Positions 33,321 through 47,400 of a stretch of 64,000 nt of DNA are shown one piece after another. Every line of letters begins with the position of its first letter. Positions within the stretch are counted from its first letter, which is position 1. The stretch is from assembly GCF_039555335.1 (NCBI RefSeq), contig NW_027305511.1, positions 1-64,000 of the forward strand, given 5' to 3'. Source of the stretch: Amphiura filiformis (Eukaryota > Echinodermata > Ophiuroidea > Amphilepidida > Amphiuridae). Position numbers and translations under genes: made by a program. Under the pieces are notes generated by a model. That model worked only from the letters and a program-made list of their open reading frames with translations. It was not told the origin of the DNA and ran no database searches.

Positions 33321-33663
33321 GCATAACAATAGAAGTTGCTGACTAAAGTTCTGAGTGAGTTTAGGTTTCAAAAATACCTTAAAACTCCTACAATGGCTAT
33401 CAATCATAAACAACAGATTAAGGATCATTTAGGTCAAAAATAAGTGTGTGTGTGTCTCTCTCTCCAAAAACTGCTATGTACTATGTTGTTTGTGCTTTGT
33501 GTGGGGGTGGAGGTGTGGGGTGAGTGTCTGTTTAAGATTTTTTTTTTGCTGCTACACGGCTACTTCTTTCAGTCTTTTTAAATATTAAAGCATGTAAAAA
33601 AGGCCTTTTCTTATTAGTATTACTACTAGTTTATTATTTTAAAAGTAAGACTTAGTATATGAA
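33321..33663. other. Non-coding spacer
   Basis: It contains a short GTGTGTCTCTCTC run and a G-rich GTGGGGGTGGAGGTGTGGGG stretch (about 33499-33522), with nothing gene-like. Confidence 0.55.
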
Positions 33664-34440
33664 GACCTGAGCTGCAGAGGTGCCTAAGTCTGATTTTGGC
33701 GAAATTGAGTTATTAGACGTTCTGAAGTTGCTAGGGGTCAGAAAATATAATGCAAACCCTTTTTAAACCTAATTTGTAAATGCTTTTTAGGAGGAGGGAG
33801 GATCAAATATGGTATCTTCATTGATTCGAGTTGAAAAGTGCCTAAGTGTTTTTATTTTGTAAATCTAAGTGCCTATTAATTTTAATTGAAAAACACATTA
33901 GTTATGGATATAATAATGTATAATAAGATATATTAAAGCTGGTTTTAAATAGCAAAACCAGCTGTTTTAAGGGTATGAAAATACTTTATAATGTAATGAA
34001 AAATAATCTTTGAGAAAGTCTACAAAACTTTGTATTAACGCCGCAGCTTAGATAGCGTTTTATCATTACCAACCCATAGTGTGTTTGCATGGGTTTTGAT
34101 AGAGATAGGCCAACAGCACATGTGATAATTATGTCACCTATATTTATGGTGTTATTTTTTAATGTAATAATAGTATTTTCTAACGGTTCTGATCTAAACA
34201 TCAATATAAAAATGTAATAATTGACACGTTCATTGCTCAGAGCTGCAAAAGTGCCCAAGTTCAAAATCAATAGTATTGATCTATCAAGAACCAATTCTTG
34301 TGCTAATACATTTCTATAGACATTTCCAATGTGTATGCCAAATGTTATTTCCTTTCATTGTTTTGATACTGTATTTTAAAAACATTAAATACTTATTTTA
34401 AATGCCAAAATTGGACTTAGGCACTTCGGCAGCTAAGGTC
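33664..34440. mobile_element. TIR element, GCTGCAG family
   Basis: The ends are GACCTGAGCTGCAGAGGTGC and, inverted, GCACTTCGGCAGCTAAGGTC, each with CTAAGTC just inside. It is 777 bp with no transposase. Parts (33715-34092) recur in the segmental duplication at about 43290-43671 and 52740-53115. Confidence 0.75.
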
Positions 34441-37008
34441 TCCATAATAGAATGATTTAGACATTGAAGCTTAATCTGGTCATTAAAGGAACATAATGCT
34501 ACATAATTCGTCATGAACATCGAATTAATTCGATATTGATATAAACCGTGGAGTGCCTTTAGCGATTCGCCGAGCGCAGGTAGCGACCAAGTCAAGCTGG
34601 CTGGCATTGTTAAATACTTCGATATAGCATCGTCCTCTGTCAGAATTAAGTATGCAAATGACTGTTGTCTGTTTGTTAGTATGCGGTATTCATAACGATA
34701 TGAAGCATTTTTGAATGATTTTTGTGACCAGTTTGTTTTGATGTTATACTTGTGTTAGTATCATTAAGGTTGTGCTTGGTGTTTATACGGGTGTGGTGTC
34801 TGTCTGTTTGTGAGTTTGCTATGTGGGTGATGTTTAAAGTAATGTAATTTTTAAGAAATCAATTGAGGGGAGGCATTCATTTCAAAAGTAATTTTCTAAA
34901 AGAAGCACCCCATTACGTTCATATTGTTTATACCAAGGTAACGATTAATTGCAATACATTTTAACCATCGCACAATTTAAATAATAGCGTAATTTCAGTT
35001 ATAAATTAACGCAAATGTGTCATTTAAAAAAAAAATAAAACTTTGAAATTTCTCTTCATAGAATTTCAAATAAATATTCAACCTTCATTGAAAATGTTAT
35101 ATTTTGAGATACAATAATATTTAAAAGTAATACAACAAACACAAACATTATTTCGCGCTACCTGTTTTGGTTGAAACAGCTATAACCTTTGATCTAAACG
35201 ACCGATATAATTCAAATAAAATGGAAAATGAAGCTAAAATTAATCACATTTTGATATTTTTCTGAAAATAAATATCCAACCTTTATGCAAAATGTTGCAT
35301 TTTGAAATAAAATATAAGAGAAAAACTATTTCCCGTAACTTATTTCGGTTGAACAGCTTTTGACCTAAATGTCCAATTTAAGTCAAATGAAAAGAAAAAG
35401 TAGCCTAGGCTATATGATTCCCTATTTGAATGTAAAAAGAAAACAAAATTGTCAAAATGGCAATTCATCACTTAATGAAATTAATGCCACCCCTTAACAT
35501 AATAAGACATACATGTAATCATTTAAATGATGGGAAAATGTGTGTTGTCTCGAAGCTCCCCATAAAAATACGTATTAAATATCATTATAGACTTATTTAT
35601 GCATTATTCATTAACATTCTCTTACAATGTAACCATTTTCCAGACATTTATGCTGTTACTAGTTAGAGACCAGTGTACTATATTGAAACACGTGTAAACA
35701 CTAATTTCTAATTCCGTGACATGTATTTTTAACAATGATAAAAAGTAAACTTTCAACCACTCAGGAGCTTTGAGACAAACTGATTTGTATCTTAGCTTTA
35801 TTAGAGAGCTTGTAGAGAATAATATATAATAAACAGGGCACAGAAGGTATACGTGATATTGTTTGCCGTCTATTTATTCGTGTGAATCTGTTTAATGTTT
35901 AATCTATAAATGACGTTATTATTGTACATTTTTACCCCTTTCCAAAATTGTTTGAAAGTTGCATACGCACATTGTAACCTATTGGGTTTAAGAATAAGTG
36001 TTAAAGAAAATCAACAAAAAGTCTACATTGTCCAGATTGAGCGGCACAAGCCATTTTTCGACAATTTTCCTGTAGGATTTTAACCCAAGTTTTCAAATCG
36101 GTTGTGAGACACGTGCCCCTATGACTCTCACACCACTTGATATATTGCCTCCACTATTATATAGCCTAAATAAAGCTTGGAATAATTTGGCAAGTAGATT
36201 AAAATTTCAATCTGTGAAATATGGGTTTCCTTATTCCCCGTACAAATTAGAAAGTAAGGGTAAACCTGGTGAAACTTTTTCACTGGCTGTCATTTATGTA
36301 TGTGGAGACTTGCCTTAAAAAAAACCTTTCTCATAACTGATAAATATAGTTTGATTTTGATTATCTTTAACTGAATGTATTTACTGCACCATTTTGACAG
36401 GAAGGGGGTTGATTAAGAGAGGTTGACATATCAGGAAAATGTGTCGGGTGGCGGGGGGGGTGGGTCTGTGTGGGGGTGGGGGTGGGTGTGTTGGGGTGAT
36501 GGTGTCCTTAAAAATTACGATTTAGCGTAAGAATCGTTTTTACACAAGAAGTGCGACTACATCCCCCTAAAGTAATGTAGTTATTAAAATTAGATTTCAA
36601 TTAGTAAAGTTGCGAGAAAAATAGCTGAATTGATTTGAGTATATCTGCATGCGCTAAACATAAACATGTGATTATTAGTTTATCAAGCTTTGTATACTCG
36701 GTAAGAGATGAAGTATATTGAAATGGTTCGGTGAAATATAAAAGGCATTAAGATATTATTGTCTGAATAATGTCAATGACAGTATGAACGTTTTGGAATG
36801 TTCAACTTATTGAGACGCATTAGAGTGAAAAAAGTCACCGTCATCGTTTTTATTCATGTTAATATTAATGACGTCAAGCAAGTCTTGGAGTAGGTTTAAG
36901 TTCAATCCCAGGGTAAATCGGCACCAACATAATTGTCTGATCTGGCAAAATTATGCTTTGCAAATTAAAGGCAGAAACTGTTTTTTTAACTTTGAGAGGA
37001 GATTGATT
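34441..37008. other. Non-coding stretch with one two-copy tandem repeat
   Basis: At 35035-35430 two diverged units of about 200 bp share TTTGAAAT, AATAAATAT, CAACCTT and TTTTGGTTGAA-like words. A G-rich run lies at 36447-36498 (GGGGTGGGTCTGTGTGGGGG...), a possible quadruplex. No gene found in 2.5 kb. Confidence 0.55.
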
Positions 37009-37459
37009 GGACTATTCCGTTTAAAATCCACAGTTCCACTGCCGAAGATCTTGAAAATATCTTCCACGGGGGGGGTATGATTTTCTTATGGGCTCATTAA
37101 GCAGCTCCATTTAAATTCCATACACCCTCTGAGAAAGATTGAACCCGAACCTTCCACTATGAGTTTCAAACAGCTGCCTAATGTGCTAATTTCATTTAAA
37201 ATGCATACTCCCCATATGGAAGATATTTCCAAAATCTTCCACAGGGTGAATGTACATTTCTAATAGCCACGTTAAGCAGCTCCATTTGAATTTCATACAC
37301 CCTCTGAGAGAGATTCAACCTGAACCATCCACTGAGGGAGGGTGCGTTTCAAACAGAGCTACCTAATGTGTTGATTTCATTTAAAATTCATACTACCCCT
37401 GTGGAAGATTCTTCCAAAATCTTCCACAGGGGCAGTGTGGATGTTAAATGGAATAGTCC
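37009..37459. mobile_element. MITE with GGACTATTCC ends and repeated hairpins
   Basis: The ends are GGACTATTCCGTTTAAAATC and AAATGGAATAGTCC. The interior has about two and a half units of 190 bp, each with a CTGTGGAAGAT...ATCTTCCACAG hairpin. Shorter copies occur at 43678-43858 and 53117-53385. Confidence 0.75.
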
Positions 37460-38800
37460 ATTGCAAACATGTTTATACCAATTGCATACCAAATGAAAAA
37501 CCTACTAAGTAGGCCTTTATGCTATGTTACAGCAACACAAACCAATATCAAGGTTTAACTAGTCTGAATCTTTTATTCATACCTATGGGGTATGGACATA
37601 AGCCATGTATGAATGTACAATACATTTTGTTGCTTTGAGAAACCGTGTCGCTATCCTCCCAAAGTTGTCTCATTTCCCCCCCAAAAAATGATGCTTTCAA
37701 AATAAAGTTGCCAAACCTTCTCGATAGCTATGTTATGATTGATTTAATTGGTGTATTTATCTTTACCTTTCTGTCTCTGATCCCTAAGTTAGTCGTGCAA
37801 CCATCATTCAGTACAAAACAATGATTCGTTGGAATAAGTTGTGACATGAATAGGATTTTCTTTCAAATTTTTAATAATAAATGTCGGATTTATATAGCGC
37901 CTTTTTCCAGATCTGGAAGATTCAAAGCACGGTGATGTGGCATCCAGTTGTTTCAAAAGGATAAAAGCACTAGGGATGGAAAATCAGGTTCCACGCATAC
38001 ATTTGACCAACATGGTGAATATTTACCTGTAAATGTGTAAATGGGTAGGCTGAAGATTCTTAATTCAAGCAATCTCTGAAGGTCATTTCTTCTTTTACCT
38101 GTACGCTTTTATCCAAGAGAGCTGTCGCGCTACATCGTTGTAACTGTTTCTGTCTATTATTAAGTAAATTCCATCTCTTCTAGCCAACAAAGGAACTAAA
38201 CATCATACTACAAACCGTATTTCTCCTACTGTAGTTATTTTATAGACTTAAAATGCACAAGACAGTTATCAAGCACCTTCTGAACGTCATAGACTGTATG
38301 GAAGTAAAAATCCACATCCAGATGTGCAATGGTTTTTGGGACTTGGTTTGGGGTTATTAGGGCGTACAGATGCGCCTGGCTACAGAGCACATAGCTCTGT
38401 ATCCATGTCGCCTATGTTCAAGGATATTAGGTTTGATAGGCAGCATGTTTGCAGCGAAGCGAAGTTCATACAATTGTGTGCAAGAATGATGTAAAAAAAG
38501 TAAGGAAAAAAAATCCGATCCTTTTTCCACTGGGGATGCGTAGCTCAAATATATGTGCGTGGTTCCCCTGTTGCAAAAAAAAATCTTAAAACAATGGTAT
38601 GACGTCACTACTTCTTACATTTTTCCAACAAATTGCCCTCAAAGTCATTATAAGAGTCCAATACAAGAATTAACTGCAGAAATTCATACTGTAATAATCT
38701 ATTTTCATGTATATCCGGTTATTTGAGATAATGACCGCCCCGTTATCTTGCTATATCATGACAAAGTCATACGGGAAATTCTCAGTACAGTGTACAATGC
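37460..38800. repeat. Segmental repeat, copy A (partial)
   Basis: Blocks match 53386-54200 and 54445-54597, for example ATATAGCGCC...CAGATCTGGAAGATTCAAAG and GAGATAATGACCGCCCCGTT. Bases 38255-38310 match the end of copy B (AGTTATCAAGCACCTTCTGA). It is an older relative of copies B and C. Confidence 0.75.
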
Positions 38801-39217
38801 CATATACAGGTAACACAACTTCTAAGTTCCCCCTAATACTTTTTAACATAAGTCGAAAAATATTTTACAAAATGTAAAAATGTAAAAAGATATGTATAAC
38901 CATGTTTGTTTTACTCACGTGGACCAATTTATAGCGTCACACATCATTGCGTTCAGTCACAATGGTTAATTATGTATGAAAAGAGGCCGGTTTCAAAGTT
39001 GCACCTGAACCCATAGCACACGTTCTAAGTTCCCCCTAAATACTTTTTAAAATAAATCGAAAAGTATTTGACGAAATGCAAACTTATAAAATTACATGTG
39101 TAGCCTTTATTTGTTTTACACCTATAGAACAAACTATAGCGTCACACCTCAATGCGTTCAGTCACAGTGGTTCATTATGTAAAAATGAGACCGTTTTAAT
39201 TATAGGTTAATGAACGC

Positions 39218-39373
39218 GTATTACTTATTGGGAGAGAAATTAGACAAAATAATGCACGCGGGCTGATGTTGATGCGTCTAATGCACGAGCCCCGAAGGGA
39301 GTGCATTAGACGCATCAACATCAGCGCAAGTGCATTATTTTGTCTAATTTATTTCTCGAGCAATAAGTAATAC
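39218..39373. repeat. Imperfect 156-bp palindrome
   Basis: Arms run from GTATTACTTATTGGGAGAG inward to GTCTAATGCACGAG and back, with an 11-bp centre near 39295. The arms contain TGATGTTGATGCG and its complement. Confidence 0.85.
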
Positions 39374-40030
39374 AAGTTTATTAATCTATTTCATACACGA
39401 GAAGAAAAAACACGTGATTTTTAGTTTTTTTATATAACCAATTATCACTAAAAATGTTGGAAAACAGAACCAAATATAAATTCATCAACCCGCCCGAAAA
39501 ATGAATCAATCCTACGCGACGCTAACGCGCGCGAAACACTGCGCGTAGTACGCGGAGTGCAATTAGACACAATCAATGCATGGTTTGGATTTTTCTCACG
39601 CTTGCTCTGATTGGTTCTCGCTATCGAAGATTGTATGAAACTGTGTTAAAAGTTGCATCTGAGTCCATAGGAGTCAACTCTCAAACAATTCAGCAGGCCA
39701 GGTCTATTCGTGTATTTGTTCAACAACTTTTCCTATACCTTTGTACAGGCGTCAATCGTTGTTAATCCGTGATGAAGCCACAATTTGCCAGTAGCGTATA
39801 CGCAAACGCAAGTTAATGGAAGCGCGTATACGCGATACGCATCAGAAATTTGCCATACCTGTAACTTCGTGTGCGCTACATGTTGTTTTCATTATTGCTC
39901 TTTTATTCTGTAGTTCTTTTGCTGCAATCAACTGGAAAGCATCGACCTTCTTGTGTATAGTGGCAATGACTATTCCTCATGAAATAATCGTGTGAATTAG
40001 ACGATCTTTAGCTTGTTTTCGTTGTTGAAA

Positions 40031-40215
40031 GGAATTCGATCATGTTTCGCCGTTGTTCATCATCGATTAACAACGATGCGTCTGTGTCGTCTGCGTGGTT
40101 TCGCGAGGGCAGCTAAAGCTAAAGCTATAGCTGCCCTCGCGAAGTAAACCATGCAGACGACGCAGACGCATCGTTGTTAATCAGTGATGAACAACGGTGA
40201 AACATGATTGAATCC
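40031..40215. repeat. Near-perfect 185-bp palindrome
   Basis: Arms of about 84 bp: GGAATTCGATCATGTTTC... mirrored by GAAACATGATTGAATCC. A GCTAAAGCTAAAGCTATAGC centre lies at 40113-40132. The arms differ at only a few positions. It could form a cruciform. Confidence 0.88.
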
Positions 40216-40615
40216 CTCATTACTGAAAACCTGACTGCTATGGGCTCGGGTGCAACTTTTAAAACGGCCTCTTTTCTTACATAATTAACCATTGTGACTG
40301 AACGCAACGATGTGTGACTCTATACATTAGTCCAAAGGGGTAAAACAAACAGGGCTATACATATCTTTTTACATTTACATTTCGTAAAATAGTTTTCGAC
40401 TTATTCTAAAAAGTATTAGGGGGAACTTAGAAGTTGTGTTACCTGTATCATCAGAGTTACCCGACTTTGTTACTTGCTCGCTACGCGTATTGGCCGTGCG
40501 GCGGGGTGTAAAGCGCTCCACAGACTCCGAGTATTACGTACAATATTGTATGTACAATATGTACGTTATTTAATCTATTGCCATTCTATTTCCAGTAATG
40601 TTTAAGTTCTAACGA

Positions 40616-40695
40616 ATGTTTGATGACGTAAAATCGATAATATGTTACGTACTATATCTGGTAGAAATATATTATCGATTTTACGTCATCAAACA
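40616..40695. repeat. Palindrome at the left border of duplication copy B
   Basis: Perfect arms of about 28 bp beginning ATGTTTGATGACGTAAAATC and ending with the complement. Each contains TGACGTAA. A second AT-rich palindrome (TACGTACAATATTG...) lies just upstream at 40534-40568. Confidence 0.85.
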
Positions 40696-43600
40696 TCCGT
40701 AATTTGGCTATGTAATTAAATACTTTTACTATAAATTATTACTACTCCAGCCCCTATATATCACAAATAAACTGTACTTGGCATCGTTTCTTTGCATTCC
40801 CGTTATCATGATTGTCTGTTATTCACATAGCATGATTTTATTTTCACTCTCCACCTATCCCATAATATCTACATAATTCATTTTAGTTGCTATTACATGT
40901 TTATATGCCCTTATCCGCATATAAAATTTAATATTTGATACTTCTTTCTTTCTTTTGCATATCAAGTTCATTTTTACACAACAATGTAGTGCAATTTCAC
41001 CGCATATAACGAACGCTTTCCGGTGCCTGCACTGCCAATCTCTTTGCATTACACGGTTAATTAACGCGTTTTCTATAACGCTTTCTCATGATAAAATGAA
41101 TATCAACCACAATATTTAATTATCTACTCTGAATATTTCCCATGTTAGCTAGCCACGCCAGCTATGACTTTTCTACAATACTTCTTTTGACTGTACATTT
41201 TATACTAATTTTTTACACTGTATTATCTCTGAGCTTGAAACCGCTTCAATGCTTCATTTAATCATTCTCAACTTACTCAATACATAGATCAAAATACATT
41301 TATAATTATTTTCCCATCACTTTTATATTGGAAAGTTTCTGCAATTTTGTATCCAGGTACATCGTTGTATGCAACTCGCACCCTTTTGTGTGTATGATTA
41401 TTACTAAGCTTTACTATGATAGTGTATCGGACTTCATTAGAACTGTACTCCGAACCTCAATTTGATTTCCATCATCTTGAATACTCATCAACATATCACA
41501 CCAAGTCCAGCTGCTGAATAAACCAGTGACCTGTGACTTGATTTGCGATTTGATGACTTGTGACGTGACTTGCAAAATTTTCAAAATGACTTGAATTACT
41601 TGTGATTTTGACTAACGAACTTGTGACTTGGACTTGATTTGCACAAAATGAATGGTAACCATATCTGCGTACTAGTCGGAAACTTTGTGAACTTCAGACC
41701 TTGCTTTAAACACATAATTAATATAATTTATGACATTCGTCTAGGTTGGAGTTGTAAAATTTTACGTGTAAAAATTTAAGCCATTATGTACAATCTCATA
41801 ATATGAAATTGGTTTTTTTTTTTCACACCTGATTTTTGTTTGGCATATTAGTAATGTTTACACATGTTCCAACCTGGACCTAAATGGGATCAGTCAAATT
41901 TGTTGTGTTTGTAGGTAAACAGAGGAAAGTTAGACATAAAGTCATAATTCATGATTATGACTTTATGTCCTCCAATAGAACTGCATGCTAAACGGTCAAA
42001 ATAACCAGAAGGGTTTCTTACACTCTACCTGGTTATTTCAGCTCAAAATACACAGAAACACTTCCCGACCATTATTACTAGTATTATTTCAGCGTTTTGA
42101 GTACAGAATAATAAATTTAAAATTTGAAGTAAATCGTACATTAAGGCTTTAAATGTTATGTTTTGTTGGTTTAAGAAGATGACTATGTTTATAACTTCTT
42201 TTGATCTTAATGGAAAGGCTGGCTCTTCTTTCTAATTTTATACCAAATTTGATCAGGTTTATACATTGCTGGTAATTTCTTTTATGATTAATTAAGCTGA
42301 TTAGGTTCTTGGTTGGAGGAGATGTGGACACGGAGCCATGCAAACTGTATGGAAAGGGTCCAGCACAGATTGATGACATGCTTGCTTTCCCTTTTATGTT
42401 GATTTACAAACTAAAATCCATGATTATTTAGTACCAAGGTTTATAGGATTCACAATTTCAATTAAATAATTCAGTACTAGTAGTTTGTGTAATTTTAATT
42501 AATTAATTAGACTAACGAGCTGGTTTACGGGTAAATCCGTGTCTTTTTCCACAGACTTCTATGTAAAACAATCGATTTTCAAAGTTGCTTGTGATAAGTC
42601 CGAAAATAAAAGTATTTTAAGCAGCTAATTAGCATTAATTAAGATTTTTGAATAATCAATTAGGTATGATAATGGAAATTATCACCCTGTATACACATAA
42701 GCAAGCATCGTACTCTATACTAACTATACATTTTCTGGTGGGCTTTTACAAGCCCTGTTTGATTTCGACCTCCGCAGAATTTGAAAATGATCCTAAAAAG
42801 AAATAGGAAATTTAAAACTATGATATATGTTCATTAAAAAGTTAATTGTCACACCCTCTATAATTTCTCACACACCCTGAATATTTATTTGATGTGTAGG
42901 TTTTTGTAATTTGTGTTCTTTATGCTTTCCAGCAATGTATACATACCTGTAATTGGCACATAAAAATTATAACCATTTATCTCAAAACTGAAAAGCATGT
43001 CACAAAAGAGGGTCCCAACTTATAACACATGGGCACATACATTAGCCGTGGAACAGCAATATAAATTTATACTGATTTACTGCATATCTTAGCAATAGGT
43101 AACAGCACATTATATATAAAACCAATACAGCACCCTCAACATCAATTGGGATCAATTGCTTGTCGAATAGTATAGAGTGCGCTAGAAATAGAAATTTCAT
43201 CCAGATATAGTACGACTCGAATGTGTATATTAAGTCAAACTGCTAGGTTGAATGCGCATGTAATGGTCGTCGTTTTGTTCGCCTTCTGAAGGGGCCAGAG
43301 GGGTTAGAAAATATAATGCAAACCTTATTAAACCAACTTTATAAATGTTTCTGGTGGGGGGGGGGGGAGGTATAATATGGTATCTTTATTGATTCCAGTT
43401 GAAGAAGTGCCTAAGTCCATTAGTGTTTTTATTATGTAAATCTAAGTGCCTATTAATTTAATTGAAAAACACATAAGTAGTTGATATAATATGTATAATT
43501 AATAAGATATATTGAAACTGATTTCTAACAAATAAGCTGTTTCAAGGGTATGAACATACTTTACAATGTAATGAAAATGATCTTTGAGATCGTTTACAAA

Positions 43601-44563
43601 ACAATCACTTTTATTAACGCCGCAGCTTAGATACCGTTTTACCATTACTAACCCATAGTGTGTTTGCTAATTTAAAATTCATACTCCCCCTGTGGAAGAT
43701 ATTTCCAAAATCTTCCACAGGGTGAATGCAAACTTCTAATAGACACGTTAAACAGCTCCATTTGAATTTGATTCCCCCTCACTACCCATGTGGAAGTTGT
43801 TTTTTTTTCGAAAATCCTCCACAGGGGTAGTGTGGATGTTAAATGCAATAGTCCATTGCAAACATTTTTATACCCATTACATACCAAATGAAAAACCTAG
43901 TAAGCAGGCCTTTATGCTATGTTATTTTATTGCAGGCCTATGTTGCCATTTACGTACAGCAACTTTACTAGTATGAATCTTTTATTCATACCTATGGGAT
44001 ATGGACGTAAGCCATGTATGAATGTGATTTACATTTTGTTGTTTTGAACAATCGTGTTTTGTTGGAATAAATTGTGACATGAATGAGATTTTCTTTCAAA
44101 TTGTTAATAATAAATTTCGGATTTATATAGCGCCTTTTTTCAGATCTGGAAGATTCAAAGCATGGTGATGTCGCATCCAGTTGATTCAAAAGGATTAAAG
44201 CACTGGGGATGGAAAATCAGGTTGCACGTATACATTTGTAAATGGGTAGGCTGAAGCATCTTGCAACTTGATTGAAAGTGATGGCTTCCTTGGATAAAGG
44301 CGTAACAATTGTAATTTGGCCACAAGTATTAAGAAGAGGCTGGGATGTTAACATCCAACTTCTTAATTCAAGCAATCTCTATTGGTCATTTCTTCTTTTA
44401 CCTGTACGCTTTTATCCAAGAGAGCTGTCGCGCTACATCGTTGTAACTGTTTCAGTCTATTATTAACAAGTAAATTCCATCTCTTCTAGCCAACAAAGGA
44501 ACTAAGCATCACACTACAAACCGTATTTCTCCTACTGTAGTGATTTTATCATTTTATAGACTA

Positions 44564-44645
<82 letters not shown>

Positions 44646-44696
44646 GCAAAGCCAAGTCTTTTCCTGACTAATCTCCGTCTTCATCAACAGCAGGTT
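40695..44696. repeat. Segmental duplication, copy B (interrupted)
   Basis: Collinear with 50004-54370 at high identity, starting ATCCGTAATTTGGCTATGTA. It contains TGACTTG-type short repeats (41525-41645), a CCACAG hairpin MITE remnant (43678-43858) and an (ATT)n tract (44563-44645). It is broken at 44696 by the fold-back transposon and resumes at 49542. No protein-coding frame is conserved between copies. Confidence 0.88.
44563..44645. repeat. (ATT)n microsatellite in copy B
   Basis: A pure ATT run. The corresponding tract in copy C is at 54210-54316 and has GTT interruptions. Confidence 0.95.
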
Positions 44697-47099
44697 TAGT
44701 CCAGGAGCAGGATACGGACTTGGTTCACCCTCCACTACATACAAGGTTTGACACCATAGGTAGTTAGTATGGACCCTCTAGATCACTGCTAGGTAGGTAG
44801 TGGACTCAAATTATGGTATCACATTTTTTTTACAGGTCATTTTATGTATGGACGTATAATCGCATAAATTCACCAAAAATAGGACAAAATTAAGGGGTAG
44901 GGGAAATATTAACTCCAAGAACTCAACTTTTACTCATAATAATGAATTTATTTTGGTATGAATATGTAGCTAATTGATTGTTCCAACTGCCTAGTATTAT
45001 TTGAAAGCAAACCTAGGTTTCATTTGATCATGATTTGAAGTGGCCAGTCCATACACTAGTGAAAAATCAGATTTTTTCACAACAATGCGTAGGGTGGGCG
45101 TTTTTGTGACATTGGCTTCAAATTTTACTATTGTGCCAATTTCTATTTTCAAAATTAATTAAGTTTCCATTTTTTAATTTTGTTTTTAATATGAAGCATA
45201 TCTAAGCAAACTTTGATGTTCTGGTTCAAATATTTATGTATGTGCATGTTTGCTTGCATGTTGGTTTGTGTTGTGTGGGTTTGGGGTAGGTGGGGGTGGG
45301 TATGTGTGGTGGGTGCGGGGTGTGTATAGGGTTCAGGGTTGGGGTGTTTTACATGTCTTACTATGTCACTCGGCTGAACTATAATTATAAGTTCTATTAA
45401 CAAAATTTGTTTGGTAAGTTGCCATTCATGTAATATTTTGAATATTTATATGTGTGGGTGAGATCAACCGCTGTTTGTCAGGAAAATAGACTGAAAATGT
45501 AAACAAATAGTTACTTTTCCACATGTAGCAGCGTGTGTAACAATATTAAGGGGTAGGGGAAATATAAACCATCATAACTCAACTTCAACTCATTAAATGA
45601 ATTCATTTTGGAATTAATATGTAGCTAATTGATTGTTCAAACGTGTTAGTATTATTTTAAAGCAAAGCAAACATTAATTGTCAGGTAGATAGCCATAAAA
45701 TGTGAGAAAAGGTTACTTTTCTATCTATAACCATGTCAAATATGGGGTTATTAAGGGTAGGGGAAATAAAAACCACCATAACTCAACCTTTACTCATAAT
45801 AATTAATTAATTTTGGTATCAACATGTAGCTAATTGATTGCTCTAACTTTCCAGTATTATTTTTAACAGAAAAAACATAAGATAGACATAAAATATGATA
45901 AAAATGTTAATTTTCCAATGTGTAACAGCGTAAAATTTGATAATATTAAAGGTTAGGGGACGTACAAACCAACATAACTCGACATGCATTCATTATAATT
46001 CATTCATTTTGGCATTAATATATAGCTATTTGGTTGTTGTAATCTTTTCAAGCAAAATAACCATTAATTGTTAGCTGAAAAGACATAAAATGTTTAAAAA
46101 TGTCAATTTTTCATGTGTAGTACCGTAAAATATGACAATATTAAGGTGTAGGGGACATTCAAATCACCAAAACTCAAGTTTTACTGATCAAAGTGAATTC
46201 ATTTTTATTATCAATATGTAGCTATTTGATAGATCTAACTTTCTAGTATTATTTTAAAAGCAATTAAGCCATTAGTTGCCCGGTAGATAGACATAAAATG
46301 CATGAAACTGTTAATATTCCATGTCTAACAGCGTAAAATATGACAATATTAAGGGTAAGGGACATACAAATCACCAAAACACAGGTTTCACTGACGAAAA
46401 TGAATTCCATTTTGGTATCAATATGTAGCTATTTGATTGTTCTCATTTTCTGGCATTATTTTAATAGCAATTAAACCATTAGTTGTCAGGTAGTTAAACA
46501 TACAATATGAGAAAAATGTTGATATTCCATGTCTAACAGCGTAAAATATGACAATATTAAGGGGTAAGGGACATACATATCACCCAAACTCAAGTTTTAC
46601 TGATGAAAATGAATTCATTTTGGTATCAATATGTAGCTATTTGATAGTTCTAACTTTCTAGTATTATTTTAAAAGCAATTAAGTCATTAGTTGTCTGGTA
46701 GATAGACATAAAATGTATGAAAATGTTAATATTCAATGTCTAACAGCGTAAAATATGACAATATTAAAGGGTAAGTGGACATACGAATCACCCAAACTCA
46801 AGTTTTACTGATGAAAATGAATTCATTTTGGTATCAATATGTAACTATTTGATAGTTCTAACTTTCTAGTATTATTTTAAAAGCAATTAAGTCATTAGTT
46901 GTCTGGTAGATAGACATAAAATGTATGAAAATGTTAATATTCAATGTCTAACAGCGTAAAATATGACAATATTAAGGGGTAAGGGACATACAAATCACCA
47001 AAACACAAGTTTCACTGACGAAAATGAATTCCATTTTGGTATCAATATGTAGCTATTTGATTGTTCTCATTTTCTGGCATTATTTTAAAAGCAATTAAG

Positions 47100-47400
47100 T
47101 TTCCCACGAGGGGTTGAAGGTCATAATGGGGCCAATACTAAAAATGATCCTATCATGTTGTAATGTTGTAATCTCAAATTGTTCCTCTCATCGCTAAGAA
47201 TTTAAAAAAAGACAATTGTCATAGTTCTACGAAGCTTAGTTCAGGGGTTATAACGTCGAATATATCAAAAATATCATAAATAAAGGTCAAATTTTAAAAA
47301 TGGTCCAATTGCACCAATTAACGTAAGAAACCTCAATCGTATACTACATTCAAATTTTGGTGCAACGATTTGTATTCCCGTGTTCCCCTTCACAGTTAAT
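47100..47400. other. Central loop of the fold-back transposon
   Basis: Sequence not part of either repeat arm (begins TTTCCCACGAGGGGTTGAAG). It is only about 300 bp with no open frame, so the element is non-autonomous. Confidence 0.6.

Larger units (their letters stand above)
38805..40447. mobile_element. 1.6-kb fold-back element with ~220-bp inverted ends
   Basis: The left end TACAGGTAACACAACTTCTA is mirrored by TAGAAGTTGTGTTACCTGTA at the right, and inversion continues for about 220 bp (AAGTTCCCCCTAAT, CAGTCACAATGGTTAATTAT). A diverged direct copy of the left arm follows at 39025-39200. No transposase frame. It carries two large internal palindromes. An unattached fragment of the end lies at 60360-60445. 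Confidence 0.8.

Noticed and set aside
36121-36318. 65-codon open frame with a plausible start
   Set aside because: No domain, no splice context, ordinary AT-rich surroundings.
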